A DNA stretch of 43,906 nt from Betaproteobacteria bacterium (GCA_012026675.1 VEPA01000199.1:1-43906), one strand, 5' to 3'; positions 32,199 to 41,320 are shown, numbered from the stretch's first letter. The notes: generated by a model not told the origin, from the sequence alone. Made by a program: numbers and translations.

Positions 32199-34183
32199 GC
32201 CTTGAAGCAGCGCACCACGTGCGTTGCGCCAAACCGGGTTTCCTCGGGATAGCGTCGGCGACAAGCTTCGTCGGCCAGCGGGCAGCGCGGATGGAAATGG
32301 CAGCCGGACGGCGGCTTCACTGGCGAGGGCATGTCTCCGGCCAGCTTCTGTGCGTCACCACGCACGCCATCGACGCGCGGCACGGCGGCCAGCAGCGCCC
32401 GGGTGTAGGGATGGCGCGGCGAACGCAGGACGTCGTCGGCACTGCCGGATTCCACCACGCGGCCGAGATACATCACCGCCACGTCATGCGCCAGGTAATC
32501 CACCACTGCGATGTTATGCGTGATGAAGAGGTAGGCCAGCCGCAACTCGCGCTGCAAATCGGACAGCAGGTTGAGGATCTGCGCCTGCACCGACACATCG
32601 AGCGCCGAGGTCGGCTCGTCGCAGATCAGCAATTGCGGATGGACGGCGCGCGCGCGTGCGATGGCAATGCGCTGGCGCTGCCCGCCGGAGAATTCGTGCG
32701 GATAGCGGCTCACCATGTCGGCGCGCAGGCCGACCTGCTCCAGCAGCGGCCCGACGGTTGCCGCCGTCGCGTGGTCGCTGCCGCTGCCGGCCTTGCCACC
32801 TGTCCCCAGGGCCAGCATGCCCTCGGCGATGATGTCGCCGATCCGCAGGCGCGGGTTGAGCGAGGCGAAGGGATCCTGGAAGACCATCTGCATCTTCGCC
32901 CGCAGCGGCCGCAGTTCGCCGGCGGAACGCGTAGTCAGCTCGACACCGTCGAGCCGCACGTTGCCCGCCGTCGGTCGCAGCAACTGCAGCATGGCCTTGC
33001 CCGCCGTGGTCTTGCCGCAACCCGATTCGCCCACCAATGCCAGGGTGCGTCCCGGCATGAGTTGCAGCGACATGCCGTCGACCGCGCGCACGGCGCCGAC
33101 GACGCGCTGCAGGATGCCGCGACGGATGGGGAAATGCACCTGCAGGTCGCTGACTTCAAGCAGCGGCCTCGAATCGCTTGACGGCGCCGTGTCGCCGCCG
33201 CCGACTCCTGGAAGAACCGCCGGGGCCGCGCCCGGCAGGTGGCAGCGCACGCGCTGCCCCGGCGCGATTTCGCGCCAGGGCGGCGGCGTCGCCGCGCAGA
33301 CCAGCACGGCTTCGCCGCAACGGTCGGCGAAGCGGCAACCGGGGTGGCGGATTTCCGCCGCCGGCACGCTGCCCGGGATCGTCGCCAGGCGGCCGCCGCG
33401 CCGTTCCGAATCGGGCAGCGCGGCGAACAGCCGCACCGAGTAGGGATGCGCCGGTTGCGCAAAAAATTCCCGGCGCGGCGCTTCCTCGACCAGTTGCCCG
33501 GCATACATGACGCCGATGCGGTCGGCCATGCGCGCCACGACGCCGAGGTCATGCGTGATCAGCAACAGCGCCATGTCCTGCTTGTGCCGCAATTCGTCAA
33601 GCAGGTCCAGCACCTGCGCCTGTATTGTCACGTCCAGCGCCGTGGTCGGCTCGTCGGCAATCAAGAGGCGCGGCGAGCCGGCCAGGGCGATGGCGATCAT
33701 CACGCGCTGGCGCAGCCCACCCGAAAGCTGGAAGGGAAATTCGTCGAGGCGCCGCCGCGGATCGGGAATGCCGACCTGGTCGAGCAGGTCTTCGGCACGA
33801 GCGCGCGCCGCCGTTCCGCGCAAGGCCGAATGCAGTTCCAGCGCCTCGACGATCTGGCGACCGACGGTCAGCACCGGATTGAGGCTGGTCGCCGGCTCCT
33901 GAAAAATCATCCCGAGCTGGCCACCGCGGTAGCCCCGCATGCTGGCCTCGGGTAGCGCCAGCAAGTCGCGGTCATCGAAGGTGATGCTGCCGCCCGCGAC
34001 CTGCGCCGCCGCCGGCAAGAGGCGCATGAGGCCGAGCGCCGTCATCGACTTGCCGCAACCCGATTCGCCGAGCAGCGTGAAGCACTCGCCGGGCGCGATG
34101 TCGAAAGAGATGCCATCGACCGGCCGCGCCGCGCCGATATGTATGGAGAGGTCGCGTACCGAGAGAATGCTCTTGCCAGTCAC
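32195..34183 (-). CDS. Fused double ATP-binding subunit of Yej/oligopeptide-type ABC importer
   Basis: Two complete ABC ATPase domains in one 662-residue chain, as in YejF and other Dpp/Opp-type importers. Walker A sites are GESGCGKS (Lys45) and GESGCGKTT (Lys391); signatures are QLSGGLRQRVMIAIALA and EFSGGQRQRIAIARAR. Each half ends in the oligopeptide-transporter C-terminal motif with cysteines (HPGCRFADRCGEAVLVC and HFHPRCPLADEACRRR) that can hold an iron-sulfur cluster in relatives. The start overlaps the permease stop by 4 bp. Its TAG stop and the mltD TAG stop share the same CTAG (32195-32198). Likely feeds small peptides or related solutes into the cell. Confidence 0.92.
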   Translation of the reverse strand: MTGKSILSVRDLSIHIGAARPVDGISFDIAPGECFTLLGESGCGKSMTALGLMRLLPAAAQVAGGSITFDDRDLLALPEASMRGYRGGQLGMIFQEPATSLNPVLTVGRQIVEALELHSALRGTAARARAEDLLDQVGIPDPRRRLDEFPFQLSGGLRQRVMIAIALAGSPRLLIADEPTTALDVTIQAQVLDLLDELRHKQDMALLLITHDLGVVARMADRIGVMYAGQLVEEAPRREFFAQPAHPYSVRLFAALPDSERRGGRLATIPGSVPAAEIRHPGCRFADRCGEAVLVCAATPPPWREIAPGQRVRCHLPGAAPAVLPGVGGGDTAPSSDSRPLLEVSDLQVHFPIRRGILQRVVGAVRAVDGMSLQLMPGRTLALVGESGCGKTTAGKAMLQLLRPTAGNVRLDGVELTTRSAGELRPLRAKMQMVFQDPFASLNPRLRIGDIIAEGMLALGTGGKAGSGSDHATAATVGPLLEQVGLRADMVSRYPHEFSGGQRQRIAIARARAVHPQLLICDEPTSALDVSVQAQILNLLSDLQRELRLAYLFITHNIAVVDYLAHDVAVMYLGRVVESGSADDVLRSPRHPYTRALLAAVPRVDGVRGDAQKLAGDMPSPVKPPSGCHFHPRCPLADEACRRRYPEETRFGATHVVRCFKA

Positions 34184-35607
34184 GCCGACGACCTCGGATC
34201 AAAGGCGTCGCGTACCGCGTCGGCGAACAGGTTGGCGGCCAGCACCAGGGCGAACATGAAAGTGAAGGCGGCCGCCAGCGACCACCAGACCATGGGTTCG
34301 CGCGCCAGTTCCATGCGCGCCGTGTTGATCATGGTGCCGAAGGAAATCGTGGTCGGATCGACGCCGACGCCGACATAGGACAGCACGGCTTCCGCCAGCA
34401 CCAGGCCGGAGAAGTCCATGACCAGCGCGATCAGCACGATGTGCATCAGATTGGGCAGGATGTGGCGGCGCATGATGGCGAAGCGGCCGACGCCGAAGGC
34501 CTGCGCCGCCTGGACGAATTCCAGCTCGCGCAGCTTCAGTGTCTCGCCGCGCAAGAGGCGCGCGACGCCCGTCCAGCTGGTCATGCCGAGGATCAGGCAC
34601 AGGGCCAGCAGGCGCGCATCCGCCCTCTCGGCCGAGGTGGCGAACCAGTCCGGATGGGTGTCGATGATGACCTGCATCATCAGCACCGCCGCCGCAATCA
34701 GCAGTACGCCGGGAATCGACGAGAGCGTGGTGTAAAGGTACTGGATCACGTCGTCGACCCAGCCGCCGACGTAGCCGGCAAGTATTCCCAGCAGCACGGC
34801 CAGCGGCAGCATGACCAGCGTAGTGAGCGTGCCGATCAGGAGGCCCGTGCGTATGCTTTTCAGCGAGAGGTAAAGCACGTCCTGCCCCACCTTGTCGGTG
34901 CCGAAGACGTGGTAGCCGCCGCCCAGCGCGACCGCGATGCCGAGCAGCAGCAGGATCGCCAGCAGGGTGACGAACACCGCGCCGGTCGCCACGTTCTTCT
35001 CCGCGCCTATTGCCGTGTCGCCGGCGCCGACTTTCAGATCTGCCCCCGGCTTCATAGCAGCCAGCACCGCCAGCAGTTCGAGGCCCTTGAGCCGGCACCA
35101 CAAGGTCGTCAGCAACAGCCAGAGCGCCACCCCGCCGGCGCAGCCGCGCGAGACGCGCAGGGCGATGTCGAATTCGTGGTTGGCGAGGTCGGCGCCGAGA
35201 TGCGTGCCGCCGTGTTTCAGGCGCGGGAACTCGCGCTGCGTCGAATTCTCCAGCGCCTCCTTGGCGAACAGGTGGGTCGCCAGCGGCGCCGAATAGGTTT
35301 TCTCGCTGCGCTGACGCAGATCGGAGAGCAGCGCGTCGAGCGCCGAATGCACCTCCACCGCATAGCGCACCGGTTCGCCCGGCCTCGCGTCGAGCCGCGG
35401 CCGGTAGTGCAGCGAATCGAGCAGGCCGATGATGACAAAGGCCGCCAGCACCGTCGCCGCCGCCATCGCCATGCCATCCCGCGCCACCCGCCCCCAGGCG
35501 GCGCGCAGGGCATCCTGGCGCCGCGCCCACAGAATCAGGGCGACAATCGCCGCGATCAGCACGAAGAGCAGGACGTCGGACCACAGAAAAACGACCTGAA
35601 AGCTCAT
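34180..35607 (-). CDS. ABC importer permease, YejE-like, with long N-terminal extension
   Basis: The C-terminal half (about 235-475) is a standard binding-protein-dependent permease: FGTDKVGQDVLYLSLKSIRTGL, the EAA-type loop ETLKLRELEFVQAAQAFGVG and RRHILPNLMH. The first 220 residues contain three extra hydrophobic spans and a soluble part not seen in E. coli YejE (about 340 residues). Within this extension the stretch KPGADLKVGAGDTAIGAEKN is encoded partly by a 25-bp dispersed repeat (35010-35034), suggesting an in-frame insertion. The gene overlaps both neighbours by 4 bp, so the three ABC genes form one tight operon. Confidence 0.9.
   Translation of the reverse strand: MSFQVVFLWSDVLLFVLIAAIVALILWARRQDALRAAWGRVARDGMAMAAATVLAAFVIIGLLDSLHYRPRLDARPGEPVRYAVEVHSALDALLSDLRQRSEKTYSAPLATHLFAKEALENSTQREFPRLKHGGTHLGADLANHEFDIALRVSRGCAGGVALWLLLTTLWCRLKGLELLAVLAAMKPGADLKVGAGDTAIGAEKNVATGAVFVTLLAILLLLGIAVALGGGYHVFGTDKVGQDVLYLSLKSIRTGLLIGTLTTLVMLPLAVLLGILAGYVGGWVDDVIQYLYTTLSSIPGVLLIAAAVLMMQVIIDTHPDWFATSAERADARLLALCLILGMTSWTGVARLLRGETLKLRELEFVQAAQAFGVGRFAIMRRHILPNLMHIVLIALVMDFSGLVLAEAVLSYVGVGVDPTTISFGTMINTARMELAREPMVWWSLAAAFTFMFALVLAANLFADAVRDAFDPRSSA
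35010..35034. repeat. 25-bp dispersed repeat, copy inside the YejE-like permease gene
   Basis: Bases 35019-35034 read CGCCGGCGCCGACTTT, identical to the intergenic copies at 21205-21220 and 41305-41320; CCGT at 35013-35016 also aligns. On the coding strand it encodes KVGAG in frame. The same strand of the other two copies also reads KVGAGxT, which fits one common ancestor. Confidence 0.45.
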
Positions 35608-36581
35608 TGCAGGCGCACCCGCGGATCGGCCAGGGTGTAGGAAATGTCGGTCAATAGCAGGCCGACGATGTAGAGCACCGAACCGATGAAGACCATCGAG
35701 CGCACCACGGCGAAGTCCTGGGCATTGATGGCGTCGATCGTGTAGCTGCCCAGCCCGGGAATGCCGAAGAAGGATTCAGTCAGGAGGCTGCCCATGAACA
35801 GGGTCGGAATCACCACCACGACGCCGGTCAGGATCGGGATCAGCGCGTTCCTCAGCACATGGCGGAACAGCACCACGCGCTCGGGCAGGCCCTTGGCGCG
35901 CGCCGTGCGCACATAGTCACGGGTGATCTCTTCGAGGAAAATGGTGCGGTACCAGCGCGGCGAACTGCCGATGCCGCCGATGACGCCGATGATCACCGGC
36001 AGGATGAGGAACTTGCCTGCGTCAAGGCCGCCGCTGTAGCCCGAGATCGGCGCCAGATGCCAGACCTTGGACACCAGCCATTGCCCGCCGATGATGTAGA
36101 ACAGCCCCGAGATCGACATCATCGCCACGCACAGCACGACGCCGGTGAAATCAAGCGTCGTGGCGCGGAAGAACACCAGCAGCAGCGCGAACGCTATGGC
36201 CACGAAGAGGCCCAGGACGAAGGTCGGCACGGCGATCGCGAGGCTGGGCCCCATGCGCGTCGCAATCTCGCGCGCGATGTCGCGACCATCGTCGGCACGG
36301 CCGAAGTCGGCGGCGAACATGCGCACCGACTTGCTGAAGAATATCGTGTCGGTCACGGCCGCCGTGCCGGCCGCCGCCGCATTCCACACCAGCGGCTTGT
36401 CGTAGCCGCGCTCGGCCTTCCACTTCTGGATCGCATCGGGCGTCACGCGTTTGACGCCGAGTTGCATGCGCGCCATGTCGTCCGGCGTGTTCACCACGAA
36501 GAACAGGGCGAAGGTCAGCAGATTCACGCCGATCAGGATCGGAATCGCATACAGCAGGCGGCGAATGACGTAGGCAAGCAT
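35604..36581 (-). CDS. ABC importer permease, YejB-like
   Basis: A 325-residue inner-membrane permease with about six spans. The opening LAYVIRRLLYAIPILIGVNLLTF, the periplasmic loop with RVTPDAIQKWKAERGYDKPL, the cytoplasmic loop YVRTARAKGLPERVVLFRHVLRNALIPIL (EAA motif) and the end TDISYTLADPRVRL are classic for the Opp/Dpp/Yej first permease. ATG 36581 overlaps the stop of the upstream gene by one base and the downstream permease start by four. No substrate-binding protein gene is next to the three ABC genes. Confidence 0.93.
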   Translation of the reverse strand: MLAYVIRRLLYAIPILIGVNLLTFALFFVVNTPDDMARMQLGVKRVTPDAIQKWKAERGYDKPLVWNAAAAGTAAVTDTIFFSKSVRMFAADFGRADDGRDIAREIATRMGPSLAIAVPTFVLGLFVAIAFALLLVFFRATTLDFTGVVLCVAMMSISGLFYIIGGQWLVSKVWHLAPISGYSGGLDAGKFLILPVIIGVIGGIGSSPRWYRTIFLEEITRDYVRTARAKGLPERVVLFRHVLRNALIPILTGVVVVIPTLFMGSLLTESFFGIPGLGSYTIDAINAQDFAVVRSMVFIGSVLYIVGLLLTDISYTLADPRVRLQ

Positions 36582-37609
36582 CAGGGAGTCGGTTTGTCGC
36601 GGCCCAGTAGCATAGCGAAAAAATCGCGTCGCATCGCGGGCGAAAAATCATGGCGGCTGACGAATTCCGTCGCCGCCCCCGCGCCGCGCCATTCGAGGCC
36701 CCAGATCGGCGCGATCATGGTCGGCTGCATGGCATAGCGTGCATCGCCGACGAAGCCGGGACGGACGCTGTCCTCGACGATGAAGCCATCCGAAAAAGCC
36801 CGGAAGCGCTCGATGTCGCGCAGGCGCATGGGGTCGCCAGCGGCCAGCCGCCGCGCAGCGGTGGCATCGAGCAGCGGCGCCGAGGCGCCGGGATAATGGC
36901 GCAGCGTCGGCCCCAGGTGAAAGGCATCGACCTGTACCTTTCCGTCATGGACATAGAGCGACCGCCACAAGACCAGGTTGGCCATCGAGGGCTTGACCGA
37001 AAGCTGTTCCGCGCGATGTCCGCGCGACTGCGCCAGTTCCAGCGCCGCCACCTCACCGCGCTGCTGCTGCACGAAACTCAGGCTGAAGTAACCCATACCC
37101 AGCAGCAGGCTCCAGCGCAGGGCCCGCGAATCGGGCCGCCACAGGAAAAGGAACAGCGGCACCGCCAGCAGGAGCGTGAACAGCGGATCGACCACGGCGA
37201 TCAGGTTCCAGGCTTCGCGCCGCTGCGAGAACGGCAGCCAAAGGTGCGTGCCATAGCTGGTGCAGGCATCGAGCAGCGGATGCGGCAGATAGCCGGCAAG
37301 GCAGCACAGGTAGAGCGTAGTCATGTCGATCCGCCGCCGCAGCAAGGGCCACAGCAGCAGCGCCGCGACCAGTGCGCCGATGGGCACGAAGGCCAGGGCG
37401 TGGGTGAAGTGGCGGTGGTAATCCAGCACCAGCAACGCATCACTGCCACTCTGGATCAGCGCATCGGCATCGGGCAGCAGCCCGGCGAGCGCGCCGATCC
37501 CGGCCGCCAGGCGCCGTGTCGCCAGCACCGACTTTTCGCCGCGGTGCCGGAAAGACGCGACGCCCGCCGCCAGCGCCGCGCCCATCACGGCGTGAGTCAG
37601 GATATCCAT
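36581..37609 (-). CDS. Membrane-bound metal-dependent hydrolase (YbcI/YdjM, DUF457 type)
   Basis: A 342-residue protein starting MDILTHAVMGAALAAG, the DUF457 signature with an early His. LLPDADALI and DYHRHFTHAL supply the Asp and His residues of the putative metal site, and GYLPHPLLDACTSYGTHLWLPF the rest. Several spans lie between residues 70 and 200, followed by a soluble C-terminal domain of about 130 residues. Relatives are induced by SOS or have unknown substrates. ATG 37609 is chosen because family members begin with MDxxTH; its stop overlaps the yejB-like start by one base, so it may be co-transcribed with the importer. Confidence 0.85.
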   Translation of the reverse strand: MDILTHAVMGAALAAGVASFRHRGEKSVLATRRLAAGIGALAGLLPDADALIQSGSDALLVLDYHRHFTHALAFVPIGALVAALLLWPLLRRRIDMTTLYLCCLAGYLPHPLLDACTSYGTHLWLPFSQRREAWNLIAVVDPLFTLLLAVPLFLFLWRPDSRALRWSLLLGMGYFSLSFVQQQRGEVAALELAQSRGHRAEQLSVKPSMANLVLWRSLYVHDGKVQVDAFHLGPTLRHYPGASAPLLDATAARRLAAGDPMRLRDIERFRAFSDGFIVEDSVRPGFVGDARYAMQPTMIAPIWGLEWRGAGAATEFVSRHDFSPAMRRDFFAMLLGRDKPTP

Positions 37610-37628
37610 GCGCAAATACCCGTGCCCG

Positions 37629-38303
37629 TCACTTCGCCTCACCGGGCGGCTTCGGCCCGAATCCGCGCCACAAACCCTTCGCCTTCTGCCGCGCGATGAA
37701 TTCCTCGTTGCGCGGCCAGGCGCCGGTGGTCCAGCGCGGCTTCACCGCGGTGGCTGCAGCGCCGCCTATGGCGATGACGGCCAGCAACAGGAGAAAGGGC
37801 GCGAGGCTCGCCAGGATCAGCCATTCCGCCGCCTTCAGCAGCCGCGCCAGGCGGGGCGGACCGCCCAGCGCCTTCTGCAGCAGCGAGACAATCATGTAGC
37901 AGAGGAAGGCATCGGTGATCAGTGCGCCGAGACCAAACGGAATGCGGCAGGCCAGGCCAGTGAAATCTCCCGAGCCCCACAGCCCGGGCAGAGAAAAGCT
38001 GCCCGCACAGACGCGCTCGCCGGCGCCGAAGGCGACCCAGTTGCCCAGTGCGGCCAGCCCCGCCAGCGCCAGTACGCCAAACAGACCGCCGGCCAAAGGA
38101 GATTGCGGCCCGGCGATGATCGCCAGCCCCGCCGCGACGAAGCAGCCGCCGGCGGCCACGCCCAGCCAGGGCGGACCGTTAATGTCTGCGCGACCCAGGG
38201 GCCCGATGTCGAACGCGGCGAGCATCGGCAGGATTCCGGACGCGACAAACACCAGCCCGATCAGGTGGGCCGCGCCGGGCGTGAGCTGTTGCGTGCCCTT
38301 CAT
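37629..38303 (-). CDS. Unrecognised membrane protein (224 aa)
   Basis: Five or so hydrophobic spans with a loop containing two cysteines (RVCAGSFSLPG and GLACRIPFGL) and a basic C-terminal tail RWTTGAWPRNEEFIARQKAKGLWRGFGPKPPGEAK. It does not resemble a transporter family that I can name. It ends 19 bp before the DUF457 gene on the same strand and the small cytochrome gene lies 69 bp upstream, so it may belong to the same transcript. No catalytic motif is evident. Confidence 0.75.
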   Translation of the reverse strand: MKGTQQLTPGAAHLIGLVFVASGILPMLAAFDIGPLGRADINGPPWLGVAAGGCFVAAGLAIIAGPQSPLAGGLFGVLALAGLAALGNWVAFGAGERVCAGSFSLPGLWGSGDFTGLACRIPFGLGALITDAFLCYMIVSLLQKALGGPPRLARLLKAAEWLILASLAPFLLLLAVIAIGGAAATAVKPRWTTGAWPRNEEFIARQKAKGLWRGFGPKPPGEAK

Positions 38304-38372
38304 GTTGCCGGCACCCGTTTTCCAGCGCCGCGCGGCATGGCGCTCCGACGCAATGCCTGCGCGACCGTCACC

Positions 38373-38666
38373 CTACTTGAACTTGTAGTAGGTCTGGTTC
38401 AGCCAGGCAGCGACATGGGCCTCTTCTTCCGGAAACCAGCCGGCATTGGTCTGCGCGCTGCAGGTCGCCACGCGCTGTTCCAGCGCGGCCAGGTTGTTGA
38501 TCAGGCGCGGCTTGCGCGTATACATGCCGGAACCGTCACCGCCCAGCAACTTCACGTGGCAGGCCACGCACTGTTTGTCGTGCAGAGGCTTGCCCAGCTT
38601 AGGATCGCCGGCGGCTTGCACCGGCAGCGACAACAGCAAACACAACAGCGGGATTGCACTACGCAT
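38373..38666 (-). CDS. Small periplasmic monohaem cytochrome c
   Basis: ATG 38666, preceded by GGGAGAA, opens a 97-residue protein. A signal peptide (RSAIPLLCLLLSLPVQA) is followed by DPKLGKPLHDKQCVACH with haem-binding Cys33, Cys36 and His37. GSGMYTRK carries a likely sixth-ligand Met, and the C-terminal VAAWLNQTYYKFK matches the end helix of class I cytochromes c. It probably acts as a soluble electron carrier in the periplasm. No oxidase or reductase gene is adjacent. Confidence 0.88.
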   Translation of the reverse strand: MRSAIPLLCLLLSLPVQAAGDPKLGKPLHDKQCVACHVKLLGGDGSGMYTRKPRLINNLAALEQRVATCSAQTNAGWFPEEEAHVAAWLNQTYYKFK

Positions 38667-38698
38667 GGCATTTCTCCCTCGGCGGGTTGGGATAGCGA

Positions 38699-38950
38699 TC
38701 ACTGCAGGTAACTGATCTCCATTTGCGAATCGAGCCCGGTCACCATGTCGAGAATGTCCTCGGTGAATTTCTCGTCCTCGTCGCTCCAGGTGGCATCGGG
38801 CGCCGTCGAGGCGGTGACCAGCGGCGTAATGTCGAAGTCCACGAAGCGCCCTCCCACCTTGAGCACGAAAATGCCGGACGAATGCTCGACCAGTTCCCAG
38901 TCGTCGGGTATTTCAAGCTCGGCTTGCAGCACCAGCGACAGCTTTTTCAT
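38699..38950 (-). CDS. Small acidic unrecognised protein (83 aa)
   Basis: ATG 38950 (MKKLSLVLQAELEIPDDWELVEHSS) is chosen because GGAG lies 6 bp upstream; a GTG at 38962 overlaps that site. The protein is acidic, has no signal or membrane span, and contains IPDDWELVEHSSGIFVLKVGGRFVDFDITPLV, a likely beta sheet. It precedes the cytochrome gene by 32 bp on the same strand. I do not recognise the family; a small regulatory or binding protein is possible. Confidence 0.75.
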   Translation of the reverse strand: MKKLSLVLQAELEIPDDWELVEHSSGIFVLKVGGRFVDFDITPLVTASTAPDATWSDEDEKFTEDILDMVTGLDSQMEISYLQ

Positions 38951-39013
38951 GAAATTCTCCACTCAACAGGATGCAGACAAGCATCCTAATCCATCCAGCC
39001 CCGGCGAGGTAGG

Positions 39014-39976
39014 ATGACGGCTTCGCCACCACCGGTTTTCGCCATGATCGTCCCGCCGCCGCTGCTCCTCGACAACGACGCCGTGCGCCGCCATCTCTCG
39101 CTCGATGCATTGTTGCCGGCGATCGGGCAGGCGCTGATCGAGCTTTCCGCCGGTCGCGTGGTGCAACCGCTGCGCACGGTGCTGGAACTGCCCGGACCCG
39201 GCAGCCTCCTGTTCGTCAAGCCGGCCATGGCCGGTGGCGCGCTGGCCGCCAAGCTGATCACCCAAGTGCCGGGCAACGCGGCGCGCGGCCTGCCGACCAT
39301 GATCGCCACGCTTCTACTGCTCGATCCCGCAACCGGCGTGCCGCTGGCCGTCATGGACGCCACCTGGCTGACCGAGCTGCGCACCGCCGCAGTCTCGGCC
39401 GTGGCCACGCGCGCCTTGCGCGACCGCCGCCCGCAGCGCCTGGCGATCCTCGGTTCGGGCGCACTGGCGCGCAGCCATGCGCTGGCGCGCACCGCCGTGG
39501 TGCCGATCCGCGACATCCGGATCTGGAGCCCGACCCGGGCCAATGCCGAACGCTGCGCCGCCGACATCAACGGCATTGCCAGCCGCGATGCCGAAAGCGC
39601 GGTGCGCGATGCCGACATCGTGGTCACCGTGACCAATGCCAGCGCGCCGGTGCTGATGGGTCGCTGGCTCAAACCCGGTGCCCTGGTGCATGCGGTCGGC
39701 GCGCCGCGGCCGGGCTGGCGCGAACTCGACGACGAGGCGATGGCCAATTACCTGATTGCCGACCAGCGCCAGGCCGCTGAAACCGAATCCGGCGACGTGA
39801 TCCTGTCGGGCGCCACGGTGCGCTGCGAAATCGGCGAAGTGCTGGCCGGCAAGGTACAGGTGCCGGACGGTGTCGCTGTCATCTTCAAGGCGCTCGGCCA
39901 GGCCGTCGAGGACGCGGTCGCAGCGCAACTGGTGTATGCCGCGGTCACCAGCGCGCCGCGCCCGGGCGGCGGCTGA
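39014..39976 (+). CDS. Ornithine cyclodeaminase/mu-crystallin family enzyme
   Basis: A 320-residue NAD(P)-dependent enzyme of the OCD/mu-crystallin family, which includes ornithine cyclodeaminase, alanine dehydrogenase-like and pyrroline-2-carboxylate reductases. Seen: GRVVQPLRTVLELPGPGSLLFVKPAMAG, LITQVPGNAARGLPTMIATLLLLDPATGVPLAVMDATWLTELRTAA and the Rossmann loop LAILGSGALARSHALA. The absence of clear ornithine-specific residues makes delta-1-pyrroline-2-carboxylate reductase as likely as cyclodeaminase. GAGGT just before ATG 39014 is close; ATG 39044 is an alternative. The convergent gene ends 9 bp downstream. Confidence 0.88.
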   Translation: MTASPPPVFAMIVPPPLLLDNDAVRRHLSLDALLPAIGQALIELSAGRVVQPLRTVLELPGPGSLLFVKPAMAGGALAAKLITQVPGNAARGLPTMIATLLLLDPATGVPLAVMDATWLTELRTAAVSAVATRALRDRRPQRLAILGSGALARSHALARTAVVPIRDIRIWSPTRANAERCAADINGIASRDAESAVRDADIVVTVTNASAPVLMGRWLKPGALVHAVGAPRPGWRELDDEAMANYLIADQRQAAETESGDVILSGATVRCEIGEVLAGKVQVPDGVAVIFKALGQAVEDAVAAQLVYAAVTSAPRPGGG

Positions 39977-39985
39977 CGCCCGCCG

Positions 39986-40741
39986 TCAGTGCACGCGCCG
40001 CGCCTGCTGCCAGGCGATGACGGCCTGGCTGGCCTGCGCGAACATCGGCTCCGTCACCTCGCGCGGCAAGGCCTGGCGCAGGGCGACGAACAATCCTTCG
40101 GTGGTTTCGCGCGCCAGGTCCGTGCTCGCGGCGGCATCGCTCAGGCAGCGCAACTGGATATTGGCCAGGGCATCGGCCACCAGCCGCCAGCCCAGCGTCG
40201 GCATGCGTGCGACCAGGGCCGCCAGCATCCCGGCCAGCGCAGCAAGAATCGCCAGCGCTTCGTCGCGGTCGGTGCAGGCAATCATGGCGTGCCACAGCGC
40301 CAGATGGATGTTGCGGCGCAGTTCCATCTTGAAATCGACGGCGTCGCTTTCGGTTTCTTCGATGGCGGCGAATGCCCGCTGCAGGCGGGCGTCGGCGTCG
40401 GCATCGAGGTCATTGCGCAGCCCGCCGAGCAGGACGCTGACGCCGGGCAGCGCGGTCAGCGAGAAAGCCTGGGCATAGGCCAGGCCCCACTGGTCGATAC
40501 CGCTCACCAGCAGCGCCATGCGCAGTGCGCACCCGGCGTCGTCGGGCGCGGCGCGCGTCCAGTTTCCCGCCCGCGCCTGGATCTCGACCACCGCCGCCTG
40601 CAGCGCGGCGGCGTCCGCTTCCAGCGTCAGGCGAAATATCCGCGTGAACGCATCCTGCGCCATGCGCGCCGCCAGGCGCTGCACGTCGGGCGAAGCAAGA
40701 TTTGCCAAGCTGTCAGCGGGCAGCTGGAAGGCTTCATTCAT
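39986..40741 (-). CDS. Unrecognised helical protein (251 aa)
   Basis: An alanine- and leucine-rich, almost entirely helical protein with no signal peptide, membrane span or catalytic motif. It contains [41 protein letters not shown] and [22 protein letters not shown], which suggest an alpha-helical bundle or repeat protein. It is divergent from the YaiI gene (30 bp between starts) and convergent with the OCD family gene. Codon use and GC are like its neighbours. I do not recognise the family. Confidence 0.75.
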   Translation of the reverse strand: MNEAFQLPADSLANLASPDVQRLAARMAQDAFTRIFRLTLEADAAALQAAVVEIQARAGNWTRAAPDDAGCALRMALLVSGIDQWGLAYAQAFSLTALPGVSVLLGGLRNDLDADADARLQRAFAAIEETESDAVDFKMELRRNIHLALWHAMIACTDRDEALAILAALAGMLAALVARMPTLGWRLVADALANIQLRCLSDAAASTDLARETTEGLFVALRQALPREVTEPMFAQASQAVIAWQQARRVH

Positions 40742-40771
40742 AATGGAATCCTGTCAATCAAGAATGCCATT

Positions 40772-41227
40772 ATGCAGATTTGGGTCGATGCCGACGCCTG
40801 TCCTGCCGTCATCAAGGAAATTCTCTTCCGCGCCGCCACGCGGCATTCACTACCGCTGATCCTGGTCGCCAACCAGTGGCTGCGGGTACCGCCTTCGCCT
40901 TGGATACGCGCCGTGCAGGTGGCGCAGGGCTTCGACGTGGCCGACAGCCACATCGTCGAACAGGCGGCGGCCGGCGACCTGGTGATCACCGCCGACATCC
41001 CGCTGGCGGCGCTGGTCATCAACAAGCAGGCCTTTGCCCTCAATCCGCGCGGCGAGTTCTACAGCGCGGAGAACATCCGGCAACTGCTGGACATGCGCAA
41101 CTTCATGGACACCTTGCGCAGCAGCGGCGTCGAAACCGGCGGGCCGCCCGCCTTCAGCCATGCCGACCGGCAAAGCTTCGCCAATCAACTGGATCGCTTC
41201 ATCGCCACGCGCCGCAAATCCAGATGA
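40772..41227 (+). CDS. YaiI/YqxD family protein (DUF188)
   Basis: A 151-residue protein of the YaiI/YqxD family, a PIN-like fold of unknown function. It starts [22 protein letters not shown], with the Asp residues that bind metal in relatives, and continues [30 protein letters not shown] and [14 protein letters not shown]. Length is standard. ATG 40772 is the family start; the open frame upstream is antisense to the helical protein gene. Possibly a nuclease-like protein, not shown experimentally that I know of. Confidence 0.92.
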   Translation: MQIWVDADACPAVIKEILFRAATRHSLPLILVANQWLRVPPSPWIRAVQVAQGFDVADSHIVEQAAAGDLVITADIPLAALVINKQAFALNPRGEFYSAENIRQLLDMRNFMDTLRSSGVETGGPPAFSHADRQSFANQLDRFIATRRKSR

Positions 41228-41295
41228 CGGAATTTGATCGATGTTGCGCCACATGCCTGCCTGTACCCGATCGCCAGCCGAGACTGCGCATTAGT

Positions 41296-41320
41296 TCACC
41301 GTCCCGCCGGCGCCGACTTT
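41296..41320. repeat. 25-bp dispersed repeat, copy 3 (intergenic)
   Basis: Same sequence as 21196-21220 with two differences. It lies in the 146-bp gap before the MltF-like gene, just upstream of a TAAAAT (41337-41342) that could be its -10. No gene is visible in this gap. Confidence 0.5.
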
